Below are positions 35,353 through 44,512 of a stretch of DNA of 64,000 nt, one piece after another. Within the stretch, counting starts at the first letter, position 1. Each line of letters starts with the position of its first letter. The translations under genes and the position numbers were made by a program. Origin of the DNA: JABFRG01 sp038210445 (GTDB lineage Bacteria; Myxococcota_A; Polyangia; Polyangiales; Polyangiaceae); NCBI GenBank assembly GCA_038210445.1, contig JBBQWQ010000017.1:1-64000 (forward strand), read 5' to 3'. Under the pieces are notes generated by a model that was given only the letters and a program-made list of their open reading frames with translations, searched no databases and was not told where the DNA came from.

Positions 35353-36489
35353 ATGTTCCTTCGCCGTCTGCCGCTCTTTGCCCTGCTCGTGATGGGATGC
35401 GCCGCTCGCTCCGAGTCGCAGGGATGCCACGTCGACCCCATCGCAGTCTGCGAGGACTTGGACGCCGAGGAGAACGCCAAGGCTGCGGTCACCGGAGCGG
35501 ACGTGACGGTGGCGGCCTCGGGCAACCTCTCGCCGCGCGATGGCAAAGAGCACACGTACACGGTGACAACGACCACCCCCGCGCTGGTCGAGGTGCTCGC
35601 GCCCACGGCGACCAGCGCATGTGGCACCCCACGCGTGCTGGTAAAGGCGAAAGCCCCAGGCACCGCGCTCCTCGAGTATGCCGACGCGCTCACCGGTACC
35701 AAGGCCACCGCGAGCCTGGTCATCACCGATCCTTCGCGCATCACGGCGGCGTCGTTCGCCGACGCCGAGCTCCAGGACACACCGACCCGCGATGGCCAAC
35801 GCTCTCCGGCGCCGGACCTCACGGCCATCACGCTGGTGCAGGGCGGCCACACCGGCGTGCTCCTGCGGTACTTCGACGGGGGCGGAAAGCTCTTACGCGG
35901 GGTGCGCGCGGCTACGTTCACCAACCCGCCCGAGCTCTCGGCCAACCCCATCGGCACCAAGCGCGAGGTGACCGAGGTCGCGTCCTCGACGCTGGGCACC
36001 TTTGGTCTACAAATCGCCGCGGGGTCGGCGAAGCTTACCCTGGACGTGACGGTGGTGAAGCCCGACGCCGTGGCTTCGCTGCGCCTCTACGTGCAAGACG
36101 ATCGCGGCGCCAAGAATGGGCAGAGCCTGGGGGTTCTTGCACGCGCCTACGACGCCGGCGGCGCAAGCGTGTATGGCGCACCTATTTTGATGGCGCTTGG
36201 CGGCCAAGCGGCGGTGAGCGGCGATCTGCTTCGCTACCCGTTCCGGGCCGGCGCGCCGCAGCGGCTCGCGGTAGACTCCGGCGGCGCGCATGCCGAGACC
36301 ACCGTCTTCGTGGACGGCGCCAACCTCGGGGCCGCCACTGTGGGCGACAGCCATCGTGCCCTGGCCGGATGCCAGGCCGGTGGCCTCGGAGGTGGGGGCG
36401 GCGCCGGGCTGCTTGCGCTGGTTGCCTTGATGGTCGCGCGCCGGCGGCGCCGGGCAGACCCCGGGGCCGGCCAGCGACCCGCCGGCTGA
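35353..36489 (+). CDS. Lipoprotein-type surface protein with MYXO-CTERM-like anchor
   Basis: 378 aa. The N-terminus MFLRRLPLFALLVMGC reads as a lipobox. The body has Ig-like beta-rich repeats (about residues 45-130 and 225-330). The C-terminus is GCQAGGLGGGGGAGLLALVA, a hydrophobic helix, then ARRRRR, the layout of the MYXO-CTERM sorting signal (Cys, Gly-rich stretch, transmembrane helix, Arg cluster). Having both a lipobox and a MYXO-CTERM-like signal is odd; one may not be used. The 246-nt upstream gap contains TTGACA (35145-35150) but no convincing -10. Function unknown. Confidence 0.75.
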   Translation: MFLRRLPLFALLVMGCAARSESQGCHVDPIAVCEDLDAEENAKAAVTGADVTVAASGNLSPRDGKEHTYTVTTTTPALVEVLAPTATSACGTPRVLVKAKAPGTALLEYADALTGTKATASLVITDPSRITAASFADAELQDTPTRDGQRSPAPDLTAITLVQGGHTGVLLRYFDGGGKLLRGVRAATFTNPPELSANPIGTKREVTEVASSTLGTFGLQIAAGSAKLTLDVTVVKPDAVASLRLYVQDDRGAKNGQSLGVLARAYDAGGASVYGAPILMALGGQAAVSGDLLRYPFRAGAPQRLAVDSGGAHAETTVFVDGANLGAATVGDSHRALAGCQAGGLGGGGGAGLLALVALMVARRRRRADPGAGQRPAG

Positions 36490-36548
36490 GTGCGTCTTCG
36501 GCGCGCAAAGGGGGCCTCGGGTGCTACATTCGAACCCCTGGAGGCATC

Positions 36549-38012
36549 ATGGGTTCGTACACCATCATTCGCGGAGGAACGGTCGTCAACGCCGAGGGAG
36601 AGGAGCGCGCCGACGTGCTCGTCGAAGGCGAGATCATCAAGGCGGTAGGCCGTGATCTCGCGGTGCCTTCCGACGCCACGGTGGTCGACGCCGGCGGCGC
36701 CTACGTGTTGCCGGGCGGCATCGATCCGCACACCCACATGGAGCTGCCCTTCATGGGCACCACCGCCTCCGAAGACTTCTTCAGCGGCACCAGCGCGGCA
36801 GCCGCCGGCGGCACCACCATGATCATCGACTTCGTGATCCCCGATCCGAAGGAGCGGGTGCTCGACGCCTACAAGAAGTGGCGTGGCTGGGCCGAAAAAT
36901 CCGCTGCAGACTACAGCTTTCATGTGGCCATCACCTGGTGGGACGAAACCGTGTCGGCCGACATGGAGACCCTCACCAAGGAGTACGGGGTCAACAGCTT
37001 CAAGCACTTCATGGCCTACAAGAACGCCATCATGTGCGACGACGAAGTGCTGGTAAACTCGTTCTCGCGCGCCAAGGAGCTGGGTGCACTCTGCACGGTT
37101 CATGCAGAGAATGGCGAGCTGGTGTATCGGCTGCAGCAGAAGATCTTCGAGCAGGGCTTTCGCGGCCCCGAGGGTCACCCGCTCTCGCGCCCGCCCGAGG
37201 TGGAGGGCGAGGCTGCCAACCGCGCCATTCGCATCGCCGAGGTGCTGGGCGTTCCGCTCTACCTGGTGCACACCAGCTGCATCGACGCCTTGGAGGCGGT
37301 GACCCGGGCGCGCCTGGAGGGTCAGCGGGTGTTCGCCGAGGTGCTGGCGCAGCATCTGGTCATCGACGAGAGCGTGTATCGCAACCCAGACTGGAACGCG
37401 GCGGCCCACTACGTGATGAGTCCGCCATTCCGCGCCAAGGAGCACCAGGAAGCGCTGTGGCGCGGCCTGCAATCGGGCATGTTGCAGACCACCGCCACCG
37501 ACCATTGCTGCTTCTGCACGCCGCAGAAGCAAGCGGGGCTCGAAGACTTTCGCAAGATTCCCAACGGTACGGGCGGCGTCGAGGACCGCATGTCGGTGCT
37601 GTGGCACCACGGCGTGCGCACCGGTCGCCTCACGGCCGCCGAGTTCGTGGCCGTCACCTCGGCGAACGCCGCCAAGATCTTCAACATCTACGGCAAGAAG
37701 GGGCGCATCGGGGTGGGCGCCGACGCCGATATCGTGGTGTGGGACCCGAACAAGAGCCGCACCATTTCCGCCAAGTCGCACCACCAGAAGATCGACTTCA
37801 GTATTTACGAAGGCATGGAGGTCGTGGGCAACGCCGCGCGAACCTTCGTGCGCGGCAAGCTCGCGTGGGACGGCAAAGACCTGCACACCGAGCGCGGCTT
37901 CGGCAAGTACGTCAATCGCCCGACCCACTCCTACTTCTTCGAGAACCAGGTGCTGCGCAACAAACAGCACACGCAGAAGCCGGTGGAGCGCGTGCTGCCC
38001 AAGCGCGCGTAG
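36549..38012 (+). CDS. hydA: D-hydantoinase / dihydropyrimidinase
   Basis: 487 aa, cyclic amidohydrolase with all metal ligands. GGIDPHTHMELP gives His61 and His63, the carboxylated lysine is in KHFMAYKN (Lys158), then VHAENGEL, YLVHTS and the Asp in TTATDHCCF. Hydrolyses dihydropyrimidines or 5-substituted hydantoins, the second step of reductive pyrimidine degradation. The length and the GTGGVEDRM segment match the family closely. The ATG is 8 nt after a GGAGG SD. No dihydropyrimidine dehydrogenase or beta-ureidopropionase gene is adjacent, so the physiological substrate is open. Confidence 0.93.
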   Translation: MGSYTIIRGGTVVNAEGEERADVLVEGEIIKAVGRDLAVPSDATVVDAGGAYVLPGGIDPHTHMELPFMGTTASEDFFSGTSAAAAGGTTMIIDFVIPDPKERVLDAYKKWRGWAEKSAADYSFHVAITWWDETVSADMETLTKEYGVNSFKHFMAYKNAIMCDDEVLVNSFSRAKELGALCTVHAENGELVYRLQQKIFEQGFRGPEGHPLSRPPEVEGEAANRAIRIAEVLGVPLYLVHTSCIDALEAVTRARLEGQRVFAEVLAQHLVIDESVYRNPDWNAAAHYVMSPPFRAKEHQEALWRGLQSGMLQTTATDHCCFCTPQKQAGLEDFRKIPNGTGGVEDRMSVLWHHGVRTGRLTAAEFVAVTSANAAKIFNIYGKKGRIGVGADADIVVWDPNKSRTISAKSHHQKIDFSIYEGMEVVGNAARTFVRGKLAWDGKDLHTERGFGKYVNRPTHSYFFENQVLRNKQHTQKPVERVLPKRA

Positions 38013-38058
38013 CGTCGAGTTTCTTCCGCCGGTCTGCGATCGCTGAGCAGGCGACCCT

Positions 38059-38769
38059 TCAGCTGTTCTCGTCGGCCTTGGCCTTCTTCAAATGCCGTGG
38101 CGGGAGGAGCTCTTCGTCGGTGGCTACACGCTTCGCCAGGAAGATCGCCGCGTCGAGCTTCATGAAGCTTCGGCTTCGATAGAAGCGCAGGGCGTTGTCG
38201 TTGTTCTCGGCAACCTCGAGCACCAGATGGGTCAGGCCACGGAGCCGCGCCAGGTGCTCCAGCTGCTCCAGCATGAAGCCCCCGACGCCGCGACCCTGGT
38301 AGTCGGGGTGCACCGCCAGCTCCTCTACGAAGAGCGGCCGCATCTTGTGCTTTCGAAAGTAGCGCTCGTTGATCCAGCTGTCGTTGCCGGTGACCTCGAA
38401 CGCGCACTCGGCGTAGCCCACCACCGACGCCCGCTTGGCCTGCACCGCTTCGAAGATGAGCTGCTCGACGCCCTCTTCCTCGTAGACCTCGAGAAAGCGC
38501 TTCTTGGTCCGCGGCCGTTGGTACTCCACGGTCTCGCGGTTCACCTCGCGGAACACGAGCTTGAGGAACTCCCAGACCTTGTTCAGGTCGCGCCGATGAA
38601 TGCGTCGTACACGGATTTCTGGCTCGCCCAGCTTGCTCGAGCTCTTGGGGGAAGCGTCTGCGCTCTCGCCGCCTTCGCTCGCGAGGGCCTTACTGCGGGC
38701 AGCAGCAGTTGCCTTGCGAGCTCCGGAGCGACGGGACGTCGTGGTGTTCGTCTTCTTGGTGGCGGCCAT
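38059..38769 (-). CDS. GNAT acetyltransferase with basic disordered N-terminal tail
   Basis: 236 aa. The first 50 residues are a Lys/Arg/Ala/Thr/Ser-rich disordered tail (MAATKKTNTTTSRRSGARKA) resembling histone H1-like tails. The GNAT domain follows, with EELAVHPDYQGRGVGGFMLEQ (acetyl-CoA pyrophosphate loop Q-G-R-G-V-G) and LEVAENNDNALRFYRSRSFM at the end, a RimI-like arrangement. Substrate unknown. The tail may bind nucleic acid or ribosomes. Seven nt separate it from the Cys-rich lipoprotein upstream, making it the last gene of the kinase operon. Confidence 0.85.
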   Translation of the reverse strand: MAATKKTNTTTSRRSGARKATAAARSKALASEGGESADASPKSSSKLGEPEIRVRRIHRRDLNKVWEFLKLVFREVNRETVEYQRPRTKKRFLEVYEEEGVEQLIFEAVQAKRASVVGYAECAFEVTGNDSWINERYFRKHKMRPLFVEELAVHPDYQGRGVGGFMLEQLEHLARLRGLTHLVLEVAENNDNALRFYRSRSFMKLDAAIFLAKRVATDEELLPPRHLKKAKADENS

Positions 38770-38776
38770 GGTTTGC

Positions 38777-39769
38777 TCAGGGGCTGCAAGCGGCTTCCAG
38801 GCCGTGCGCCGAGGGGTCGCACCGGGGGAAGCCAAGGGCAGAGCAAGATACCGCGCGTTTGCGCCCACCGGCACAGAAGCTGAGCAGATCGCCGTCGCAG
38901 CGGGCGGCTTCGCCGTCGCAGTCGTTCTGAACGCCCAAACGGCAAGTGGCCGCCTTGCCGTGCTCCACGCAGCGAAGGCCCGCCTTTCCGCAATCGGTGA
39001 CGCGTACTTCGCCGTCGGCGCCGCGCCCCAAGCACTCGACCAGGGCGTCTCGATTGCAGTACGCGAGGTCGAGGCCGCGGCAGCGAAGGGCTTCGCCGAA
39101 GGTGCATCGAGCCACGCGTTCGCCGCTCCCCTCGCTGCGCACCTCGCAGCGCGACCCCAGCGGACACTCGATGCGCTCGGCCAGTCCGTCGCGGCAGTTG
39201 ACGACCTCGCGGTCGCTCTCGCAGCGCGCCTCGGGGGCGCTCGCCGGGCACAGCTTGGGCGAGGCGCAGCCACGAACCAGAAGGCCGCCCGAGACGTGGG
39301 CTTCGCCGCAGGTGCCTCCGAGTTGTTTGCAGTCTACATACGTTGTTTCTTCCGGCTTCTCGGCGCAGGTGACGAACGCGTCGTCCACGCAGGCCGAGAA
39401 CACGCCAGCGTGGCCTGCGCAGTAGTCGACTGCCTTCACCGGTTTTTGCGCGCGAATGCAGGTCTCGACGTCGACGCAGGCGCGGGCATTCAAGAGGCAG
39501 GTGCGCAGCGCCTCGTCGGCAGAGCGCACCGCCTTGGGCCAAAAATCGACGCACGCGCCGGGCGACCGCAGCTCGGGAGCCCACTGCGCGCTGGAACAGC
39601 TCGCCACCCGCGCGCAGGCCTTCTCCACGGCGGGCAGCCAGTTGGGGGTGCCGTCGGCGTCGAAGGCGATGCCCGCACGTTTCGGCTGCGGCGCTTCGGC
39701 ACCACACGCGCATATGCCCAGCGTCGCGAGCGCCGTCGCCCACGGCCACGTGCTCCGCGTTCGATTCAT
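38777..39769 (-). CDS. Cys-rich lipoprotein coupled to the upstream kinase
   Basis: 330 aa. Leader ending GICAC, a lipobox with two candidate cysteines. The mature part carries roughly 30 cysteines distributed in repeats of the type CxxG...CxxD...C (for example LRCRGLDLAYCNRDALVECLG), suggesting a chain of small disulfide-bonded modules. Its ATG overlaps the TGA of the kinase gene by 4 nt, so the two are made together. A membrane-surface protein coupled to a cytoplasmic kinase could be a signal input, but there is no membrane segment to connect them. Function unknown. Confidence 0.8.
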   Translation of the reverse strand: MNRTRSTWPWATALATLGICACGAEAPQPKRAGIAFDADGTPNWLPAVEKACARVASCSSAQWAPELRSPGACVDFWPKAVRSADEALRTCLLNARACVDVETCIRAQKPVKAVDYCAGHAGVFSACVDDAFVTCAEKPEETTYVDCKQLGGTCGEAHVSGGLLVRGCASPKLCPASAPEARCESDREVVNCRDGLAERIECPLGSRCEVRSEGSGERVARCTFGEALRCRGLDLAYCNRDALVECLGRGADGEVRVTDCGKAGLRCVEHGKAATCRLGVQNDCDGEAARCDGDLLSFCAGGRKRAVSCSALGFPRCDPSAHGLEAACSP

Positions 39770-42444
39770 ACGATGGCGCGTCGCATGGCTTCGAGCGTCG
39801 ACACCAGCTCCTGCGACCCCGATCGGTTGGCCCAGATGAGTGCTTCCGTGAGAAACTGCGTGGCCTCTTGCTTGCGGTCGCGTCCGAGCGACACCTGCGC
39901 CAGCGCGCCCAGCACCCGCGCGCGCTCCGGACCGGGCGCGGTCGATGCCAGATCGAGCGCCTCGCGCAGCACGCCCTCGGCGTCGGTGAACTGCTTCTGC
40001 TGCGTGAGCGCCTCGCCCAGTTTTCGGCTGAAGATGAGGACCGCACGCTCGGGCTCCTCGATCTGGCCGCGGAATAGCTCGCGCCGCGCCAGCTCGAGGC
40101 CGCGTCGAAGCGCGTGAATGGAGCCGCTGACGTCGCCCACCTGCGCCGCGCGCCCCGCCACCTTCTCGAGCAGCACCAGCGCCTCGAAGGTGTTCTGCGC
40201 AAAGAAGGCATGCATGGCCCGCGCTTCCAGGGGAATGCCCAGGTCTTCGCCGGCGCCCAGGGCCGCGTCGTGCAGCGTCTTGCGAACCGCCACCGGAATG
40301 GTCGCTAGCACCACTTCGCGCATGAGCGGGTGGGCGGTGCTCCAGTACGAGCCGGAGCGGCTGATGAAGCCGGCGGCCTCCAGCGAGCGCAGCGCCGGCT
40401 CCACTTCGACTTGCTCGCCGACGATGGTGCGAATGACGTCGAAAGAGGTCTCGTCGCCGAATACGCTGATGGCCTGGAGCACGCGACGCGCGTCCGGGGC
40501 CAGGCGCTCGATGCGGGTCGCGATGAGGTCGGCCAAGCGCCCCGGGGCATTGCCGCCGTGCTCACCGGTGAAGCGCAAGAGCTGGTCGACGTAGAGCGGC
40601 GCCAAGCCGCGACCCACCACCGCGGTGGGCGCGACGGCCATGCCCGCGCCGGCCAGCATGCTGGTGACCGCGGTGTGCGGAAGGCCCTGCAGCGCGCGGG
40701 TGGGGAAGTTGCTGGGGGCCGCCACGTCGTGGCCGGTGGCGTGGGTGACCACCACCAGCGAAGGCACCAGCGGCGGCTCGCTGATGGCGTCGGTGATGGC
40801 GCGGCGGCTCGCGCCGTCGATGTTCTGGAAGTCGTCGACCAGCAGGACGATGCGCGCCCGCGGGCGGCTCTCGCTGGCCCGGACCATCGACCACCGCAGG
40901 GCCTCGGCCACCGCGAAGCGCTTCGACGAGCCAGGGTTGGTCTGGTAGCGCGGCGCATCGAAGAGCTCCGCCATGCCGCGGCGGGCTTCGGACCCGATGG
41001 CGCCCCACTCCTTGCTGGTGCCTCCGCCCTCCGGGAGGCCGGCCAGCTCACGCACCGCGCGCCCCACCGCGTGATAGGGAACCTCGGACCACCAGGGGTC
41101 GGGCTTGGTGGTCACCACGAAGTGTCCGCGCTGTCGCATGCCCTTGGCGAACTCGTCGAGGAGGCGCGACTTGCCCATGCCGGCGTCGCCGGTGATGACC
41201 ATCGAGCGGAGCACTGTGACGTCGGCTTCTGCCTCGCGCATGAGCCACGCCATGTCTTCGTCGCGCTCCATGAGCGGCAGCGGGAAGGTGACGGTGGGCG
41301 CGGCGGGCAAGTTGGTGGGCGGCGGAGGGCTCACCAGCGCGGCCGGCAGCGCATCCTCGGCGCAGGGCGGGAGCGGCTGGGCGTGCAGGGCGCCGCCGCA
41401 CTCACCGCAGAACTTCTGCGAAGCGGGGTTCTTGTGGCCGCAGGTGCTGCAGGTGATCTGGTCGGTGCGCGCCGCCTTGGCCTCGGCCTCCACTTGCGTC
41501 AGCGCATCGGAGAGGGTCGCCGCGAACTCGTCGGCGTCGGCGAAGCGGTGCGACGGGTCCTTCGCCAGCGCCATGAGGCAGATGTCGGCGATGGGGTTGG
41601 GAATCTTGCGCTCCGGCGCCACGCGCCGCGGGTCGACCGGCGCGTCGGAGATGTGCATGAGCACCACCTGCGTCGGCGACTCGGCCTCGAAGGGCAGCCG
41701 ACCGGTGAGCAACTGGTAGAGAATGACGCCCACCGCATAGAGGTCGCTGCGGGCGTCGAGCGGATCGCCGCGGCCCTGCTCGGGGCTCATGTACTCCGGC
41801 GTGCCACACACGATACCGGGGCTGGTGATGCCCGGCGCGGTCTTCTCTTCGCGCATCTTGGCGAGACCGAAGTCCACCACCTTGACGAAGTCGCCGCCCT
41901 GTCGCGCGCGATCGAGGATGATGTTCTCGGGCTTGAGATCGCGATGGATGATGCCGAGCTCGTGGGCTTCGGAGAGCGCCGCCAGCACCTGTACCAGGAC
42001 CTTCACCACGCGGCGAAAGGGCAGCGGCCCCTCTTCGTAGTTCACGCGCGCAAGGTCTTTGCCGCGCAGGAACTCCATCACCAGATAGAGCTCGCCTTCG
42101 TCGGACTTGCCGAAGTCGATGACACCGACCGAGTTGGGGTGGTTGAGGCTGCTGGCCGCGCGCGCCTCGGTGATGAAGCGCGCGGCGGCGTTCTCTTCGC
42201 CGACCAAGTGCGGGTGAATGATCTTCACGGCGACGGTGCGACCGAGGTTGGTCTGCTCCGCGCGGTACACCCGTCCCATGCCGCCGATGCCCACGAGATC
42301 GAGGATCACGTAGCCACCCGGCAAGGTGCGACCGATCATCGGATCGTCGTTTTCCTTGGCGACCTTCGAGATGGGGAAGCCGCATCCCGGACAGAACTTA
42401 TGCGTCTCTTCGCATGAGTTCTGGCACTGAGGGCACACCCGCAT
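39766..42444 (-). CDS. Ser/Thr kinase with two zinc ribbons, P-loop ATPase and TPR regions
   Basis: 892 aa, cytoplasmic. An N-terminal zinc ribbon uses Cys4, 7, 18 and 21. The Hanks-type kinase domain spans about residues 45-310: GIGGMGRVY, Lys74, HRDLKPEN with Asp169, DFG at 191, and GTPEYMSPEQ. A second ribbon follows (Cys332, 335, 346, 349). A P-loop ATPase region has Walker A GDAGMGKSR (419-427) and Walker B-like IVLLVDDFQN, and the last 150 residues are TPR-like helices. It resembles kinases of the PknK/AAA-type group. Complete catalytic residues imply an active kinase. It is the first gene of a three-gene operon with the lipoprotein and GNAT genes. Confidence 0.93.
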   Translation of the reverse strand: MRVCPQCQNSCEETHKFCPGCGFPISKVAKENDDPMIGRTLPGGYVILDLVGIGGMGRVYRAEQTNLGRTVAVKIIHPHLVGEENAAARFITEARAASSLNHPNSVGVIDFGKSDEGELYLVMEFLRGKDLARVNYEEGPLPFRRVVKVLVQVLAALSEAHELGIIHRDLKPENIILDRARQGGDFVKVVDFGLAKMREEKTAPGITSPGIVCGTPEYMSPEQGRGDPLDARSDLYAVGVILYQLLTGRLPFEAESPTQVVLMHISDAPVDPRRVAPERKIPNPIADICLMALAKDPSHRFADADEFAATLSDALTQVEAEAKAARTDQITCSTCGHKNPASQKFCGECGGALHAQPLPPCAEDALPAALVSPPPPTNLPAAPTVTFPLPLMERDEDMAWLMREAEADVTVLRSMVITGDAGMGKSRLLDEFAKGMRQRGHFVVTTKPDPWWSEVPYHAVGRAVRELAGLPEGGGTSKEWGAIGSEARRGMAELFDAPRYQTNPGSSKRFAVAEALRWSMVRASESRPRARIVLLVDDFQNIDGASRRAITDAISEPPLVPSLVVVTHATGHDVAAPSNFPTRALQGLPHTAVTSMLAGAGMAVAPTAVVGRGLAPLYVDQLLRFTGEHGGNAPGRLADLIATRIERLAPDARRVLQAISVFGDETSFDVIRTIVGEQVEVEPALRSLEAAGFISRSGSYWSTAHPLMREVVLATIPVAVRKTLHDAALGAGEDLGIPLEARAMHAFFAQNTFEALVLLEKVAGRAAQVGDVSGSIHALRRGLELARRELFRGQIEEPERAVLIFSRKLGEALTQQKQFTDAEGVLREALDLASTAPGPERARVLGALAQVSLGRDRKQEATQFLTEALIWANRSGSQELVSTLEAMRRAIV

Positions 42445-42583
42445 CGCGTTCCACGCTACCACGCGTAGGCCGGCCCGAATACCCTCCGCAGCAGGTGGTC
42501 GCGGCATTCCGGGGCGATTTCGGCGCCCGCAGGTGTGGGCGCCTGCTGCGCAAACGTACACTCCTACGGGCGCCCGGGAGCGT

Positions 42584-43180
42584 TCAGAGCTTCTTGTATT
42601 TACCGGTGAGCCGGGTGACGGCGAGCTGGTGCGTCTTCGCCAGCGCCTCTACCTGCGCCCGCGTGCTCGCCATGGTGGCACCGGGTAGCGCGTCCACGTC
42701 GAGGGCGTAGAGGGCGAGCTCGTAGGTGTGCTCGGTGCCGGGGCAGGGGCCCGCGTAGCCGAACACGTTGCGGAAGCTCTGCGCTTGCTTCATGCCCGCC
42801 GGGCTGGCTGGGTCGTACTTCTTCTCGACGTTCGCCGGCAGACCCTGGCTCGCGGCGGGAATGTCGTAGGCCGCCGCATGAATGAGCGCGTTCGACTTGT
42901 CGGTGAGCACCAGCGCGTAGCTCTTGGTGCCGGCAGGGCCCGCCGTCCACGCGAGCTCGGGCGATACGTCGGCGCCATCGCAGGTGTTGTCCTTGGCGAA
43001 CGTGGCGCCCTCGGCGAGCACCGGGCTGGTAAGCACGAAGGCCGCCGGGGCCGCGCCCTCGGCGCCGCCATCCTGGGTCAGTGCGCCGTCGAGGTCGCCG
43101 CCATCGATGCCGGGCGCCACGGCGGCTTCGCTGGAGCAGGCGAGAAGGAGGGCCAGACCAAGGGGGACAAATCGCTTCAT
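42584..43180 (-). CDS. YbhB/YbcL-type (PEBP family) lipoprotein
   Basis: 198 aa. Leader MKRFVPLGLALLLAC with lipobox LLAC, a short D/G/A linker, then a PEBP fold. FVLTSPVLAEGATF and NTCDGADVSPELAW hold the conserved C-DG-x-SP-L-W block. ALVLTDKSNALIHAAAYDIPA replaces the usual DPDAP and HW with related residues, and FGYAGPCPG-EHTYELALYALD is the GPxPPxGxHxY block. The family is known for ligand binding or kinase-inhibitor homology; in bacteria the role is unclear. The exported form is typical for this organism type. Confidence 0.85.
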   Translation of the reverse strand: MKRFVPLGLALLLACSSEAAVAPGIDGGDLDGALTQDGGAEGAAPAAFVLTSPVLAEGATFAKDNTCDGADVSPELAWTAGPAGTKSYALVLTDKSNALIHAAAYDIPAASQGLPANVEKKYDPASPAGMKQAQSFRNVFGYAGPCPGTEHTYELALYALDVDALPGATMASTRAQVEALAKTHQLAVTRLTGKYKKL

Positions 43181-43229
43181 GAGGGATTCGTAACATTGCC
43201 ACGCCCCCGCGGCCATGCCTCGATGCGCG

Positions 43230-44396
43230 CTACGACGCGCGGGCGGCGCCGCTCTCGAACAGGGCCTGCACCTCGGCGTCGCTGAAGCCTGCGTCGCGAA
43301 GGATGGCCTCGCCGTGCTCGCCTTGTCGCGGCGGGGGCGCGAACCCCTCGGTGCCCGCGGGCGTGACCGGTGTTCGCAGCTGGTGAATGCTGCCCCAGTG
43401 GGAGGGCATTTCGAAGAACACGCCGCGCCCGCGCAATTGCGCGTCGGCCATGGCCTCGCCGGGGGTGAGCACCGGCTCCAGGCAGAAGTCGCCGGTCTCC
43501 GAGAGCGCCACCCACTCGCCGAGCGTGCGCCCGGCGAAGAGCCCTTCGAGTCGCGCCATGAGCTCAGCCTGGTGCGGACCCGGCATGAGCGCGCCCATGT
43601 CGGTTTCGAGGCCCACTGCGGCGCAGAAGCCCAGCCAGAATTTCGGCTCCAGCGCGGCCAGCGCAACGTGGCGTCCGTCTTGGGTGGCGTACGTGCGGTA
43701 CGGCGCGATGCCGCCGATGAGCGGCTCGTCGCCACGCCGCGGCGTCTCGCCGGCGAACGCGGTGCCGTAGCCGGAGAGCGCGAAGGTGAGCGCCGAATCC
43801 GCCATCGCGATGTCGACGATGCTGCCCTCTCCGCTCTGGTCGCGCTTGCGCAGGGCGCCGAGAATGCCGATGACCGCATAGAGCGCGCCGCTGATGTCGG
43901 CCAGCTGAAAGCCCGGTACCGCCGGCACGCCTTCTTTCGGTCCCTGAAAGCCCAGCACGCCGCCGCGGGCCAGGTAGTTGAGATCGTGCCCCGCGCGCTG
44001 CGCCAGCGGGCCGGTTTGCCCGTAGCCGGTGAGCGCGCACACCACGAGCCGCGGGTACTTCGCCAAGAGCACGTCGTGCCCCAGGCCGAGGCGCGCCAGT
44101 ACGCCGGGGCGAAACGGATCGAGTACCACGTCGTAGCTCGCCACCAGGCGGAGGAATGCCGTCACGCCGGCCGGCTTCTTGAGATCGAGCGAGATGCTGC
44201 GCTTGCCGCGGTTCAGCGCCAGGAACATGGTCGAGGTCCCCTGCTGCTGCGGCGGCATGTGGCGCAGGTAGTCGCCGCCGCTGGGGTCTTCGACCTTGTC
44301 GACGGCGGCGCCCATGTCGGAGAGCACCAGGGTGGCGAAGGGGCCGGGCAAGAGCCGGCTCAGATCGAGAATCTTGATGCCTTCGAGAGGGCGCAT
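43230..44396 (-). CDS. CaiB/BaiF-family CoA transferase, alpha-methylacyl-CoA racemase-like
   Basis: 388 aa. The family motifs are in order: PLEGIKILDLSRLLPGPFAT, VDKVEDPSGGDYLR, FLALNRGKRSISLDLK, VLDPFRPGVLARLGLG, and the racemase-type catalytic block ALTGYGQTGPLAQRAGHDLNYLARGG (H-D pair near residues 124-140). The block GHDLNYLA is characteristic of alpha-methylacyl-CoA racemases rather than formyl- or carnitine-CoA transferases. These epimerise 2-methyl-branched acyl-CoAs for beta-oxidation. An SCP2-domain gene lies immediately upstream on the same strand behind a hairpin, which supports a lipid or sterol side-chain role. Confidence 0.88.
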   Translation of the reverse strand: MRPLEGIKILDLSRLLPGPFATLVLSDMGAAVDKVEDPSGGDYLRHMPPQQQGTSTMFLALNRGKRSISLDLKKPAGVTAFLRLVASYDVVLDPFRPGVLARLGLGHDVLLAKYPRLVVCALTGYGQTGPLAQRAGHDLNYLARGGVLGFQGPKEGVPAVPGFQLADISGALYAVIGILGALRKRDQSGEGSIVDIAMADSALTFALSGYGTAFAGETPRRGDEPLIGGIAPYRTYATQDGRHVALAALEPKFWLGFCAAVGLETDMGALMPGPHQAELMARLEGLFAGRTLGEWVALSETGDFCLEPVLTPGEAMADAQLRGRGVFFEMPSHWGSIHQLRTPVTPAGTEGFAPPPRQGEHGEAILRDAGFSDAEVQALFESGAARAS

Positions 44397-44434
44397 TGCG
44401 TGCTCCGAGCGTTGCGAGAGGTGCACAAAACGAG

Positions 44435-44485
44435 GAGAGCCCCGAAGGCTGCGCCCCACCGAAGGAGGGGGAGGCCGGGGCTCTC
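44435..44485. terminator. Inverted repeat between the SCP2 and racemase-like genes
   Basis: A 10-bp perfect stem, GAGAGCCCCG/CGGGGCTCTC, encloses a 31-nt loop that itself contains complementary C- and G-rich runs. It lies after the SCP2 stop and before the racemase-like start on the minus strand, so it could attenuate read-through from one gene to the next. No T-tract follows. Confidence 0.6.
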
Positions 44486-44512
44486 GAAGCGACGCGCGAA
44501 CGCGTCAGCGAG

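Noticed and set aside
36500..36548. TTCGAACCC resembling a tRNA T-arm
   Set aside because: No acceptor stem, anticodon arm or CCA context surrounds it; it is the leader of the hydantoinase gene.
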